A stretch of 8,352 bases of DNA from Bacteroidales bacterium (lineage in GTDB: Bacteria > Bacteroidota > Bacteroidia > Bacteroidales > ML635J-15). Below the pieces are notes generated by a model. The model saw only the letters and a list, made by a program, of their open reading frames with translations. It was not told where the DNA came from and did not search any database. Positions within the stretch are counted from its first letter, which is position 1. Each line of letters opens with the position of its first letter. The stretch covers positions 1 through 8,352 of the forward strand of contig JAQVEY010000007.1 in assembly GCA_028697515.1 (NCBI GenBank), given 5' to 3'. A program made the position numbers and the translations under genes. Of this stretch, positions 7,391-8,352 are shown piece after piece.

Positions 7391-8352
7391 ATGAAAACAA
7401 AACCACGTTTAAGTTTTTGGCAAATCTGGAATATGAGTTTCGGATTCTTAGGAATTCAGTTTGGGTTTGCTTTGCAGAATGCTAATGCATCAAGAATATT
7501 ACAGACTTTTGGAGCAGATGTTCATCATTTGTCATGGTTTTGGCTTGTAGCTCCAATCACAGGTATGATAATTCAGCCAATAATTGGTCATTTCAGTGAT
7601 AAAACCTGGAATCGTTTGGGTAGGCGAAGACCGTATTTTTTGGCTGGAGCAGTACTTACTGCAACAGCATTGATTTTAATGCCAAATGCACCACAGTTTG
7701 CAGGATACATTGCTCCTATGTTTATTGGTGGTGGTCTGTTAATGATAATGGACGCATCAATTAATATTTCGATGGAGCCTTTTCGTGCTTTGGTGGGTGA
7801 TAAACTACCCGAAGAACAGCATACATTGGGATTTTCGATGCAGACATTACTCATCGGAATAGGTGCAGTAGTTGGTTCTTGGTTGCCTTATATATTGTCA
7901 AATTGGTTAGGAGTATCAAACGAAGCAGATAAAGGTATTGTTCCACCAAATGTAATATGGTCATTTTATACAGGTGCCGTTGTGCTTATCGCAACAATAA
8001 TATGGACAGTGGTTACAACCAAAGAATATCCACCCGAATTTTACAACACCGACACAGAAGAAAGCAAAGAAAAAAAGAAATTCAAAATCCCTGCAACAAT
8101 GTTGCAACTGCTTGTTGTTCAATTTTTCTCATGGTTTGCCCTATTTTCGATGTGGGTTTATACAACACCTGCTGTTGCTCGAGAGTTTTTTAACGTTACA
8201 GACCCATCCTTGCCGGCATATCAGGAAGCAGGCGACTGGGTAGGGATTTTATTTGGTATTTACAACGGAGTTTCTGCTGTAATTGCCTTGAGTTTGCCGA
8301 AAATTGCTGCAAAACTGGGAAGAAAAGCAACACACGCAATCGCATTAAGTAT
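7391..8352 (+). CDS. MFS sugar transporter, SLC45/GPH-like, 3'-truncated
   Basis: The frame runs from ATG 7391 through 320 complete codons to the right edge with no stop, so the C-terminal part is missing. It is an inner-membrane permease, probably a proton-coupled symporter for maltose, maltooligosaccharides or another glucoside. Hydrophobic segments lie at about 9-28, 47-66, 81-97, 103-123, 147-168, 187-209, 236-256 and 282-303, making eight of an expected twelve. The loop between segments 2 and 3 holds GHFSDKTWNRLGRRRPY (66-82), an MFS motif A variant with the RRRP signature I associate with the SLC45/sucrose-maltose symporter group. Asp121 lies within or near segment 4. A charged cytoplasmic loop (about 211-235, EESKEKKK) separates the two halves. 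The start is chosen because the hydrophilic MKTKPR leads straight into segment 1 and an A-rich tract precedes it. It lies 72 bp after the amylase gene, which favours import of amylase products. The family is confident; the substrate is inferred from context. Confidence 0.9.
   Translation, partial: MKTKPRLSFWQIWNMSFGFLGIQFGFALQNANASRILQTFGADVHHLSWFWLVAPITGMIIQPIIGHFSDKTWNRLGRRRPYFLAGAVLTATALILMPNAPQFAGYIAPMFIGGGLLMIMDASINISMEPFRALVGDKLPEEQHTLGFSMQTLLIGIGAVVGSWLPYILSNWLGVSNEADKGIVPPNVIWSFYTGAVVLIATIIWTVVTTKEYPPEFYNTDTEESKEKKKFKIPATMLQLLVVQFFSWFALFSMWVYTTPAVAREFFNVTDPSLPAYQEAGDWVGILFGIYNGVSAVIALSLPKIAAKLGRKATHAIALS

Noticed and set aside
7588..7854. 88-codon open frame on the minus strand
   Set aside because: It lies wholly opposite the transporter gene, whose frame encodes clear membrane segments and the GRRRP motif. 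The antisense product is low complexity and shows no recognisable domain.
7957..8193. 78-codon + strand frame in a different phase inside the transporter
   Set aside because: It overlaps transmembrane segments 6-8 of the transporter, and its translation is Arg/Cys-rich with no coherent domain, typical of an out-of-frame shadow.

Overview
The window looks like part of the chromosome of a member of the phylum Bacteroidota. The DNA is AT-rich. Three consecutive proteins end in a C-terminal domain with a YPNP box, typical of cargo of the type IX secretion system (T9SS). Starts are preceded by A/T-rich sequence rather than clear Shine-Dalgarno motifs. The gliding- or marine-type surface modules (PKD, 'WsxGxxTxxixV' Ig-like, FN3) are characteristic of Flavobacteriia, Cytophagia and Marinilabiliales-like Bacteroidales. 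The sequence does not settle the genus.

Layout, all on the + strand: (1) 1-3430, the 3' part of a large multimodular T9SS-exported surface protein whose start lies upstream of the window; (2) 3435-4382, a 315-residue secreted protein; (3) 4397-7318, a 973-residue T9SS-exported GH13 alpha-amylase-family enzyme with a complete catalytic triad; (4) 7391-8352, the first 320 codons of an MFS sugar permease of the SLC45/GPH-like type, running off the right edge. The gaps are 4, 14 and 72 bp and I see no terminator or Bacteroidota-type promoter in them, so a single operon is likely. There is no gene-free stretch over 300 bp.

Working model: this is an alpha-glucan (starch, glycogen or maltodextrin) utilisation operon. 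The amylase would cut polymer at the cell surface, the two non-catalytic or partial surface proteins would bind it, and the MFS protein would carry released sugars across the inner membrane. The strongest support beyond the GH13 domain is a shared domain of about 120-140 residues in all three secreted proteins. It has a conserved VYxHxG box, a tryptophan, a (N/A)WG box and an FR(N/D)xDG box. I read it as a probable starch-binding-like module, which is an inference. No SusC/SusD pair is visible in this window.

Other points of interest are a 103-residue internal duplication in the first protein, a cysteine-rich insertion in the small second protein, non-canonical sequence around GH13 regions III and IV, and a 16-codon mini-ORF immediately upstream of, and in frame with, the transporter gene. 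I found no RNA genes, mobile elements or CRISPR array.
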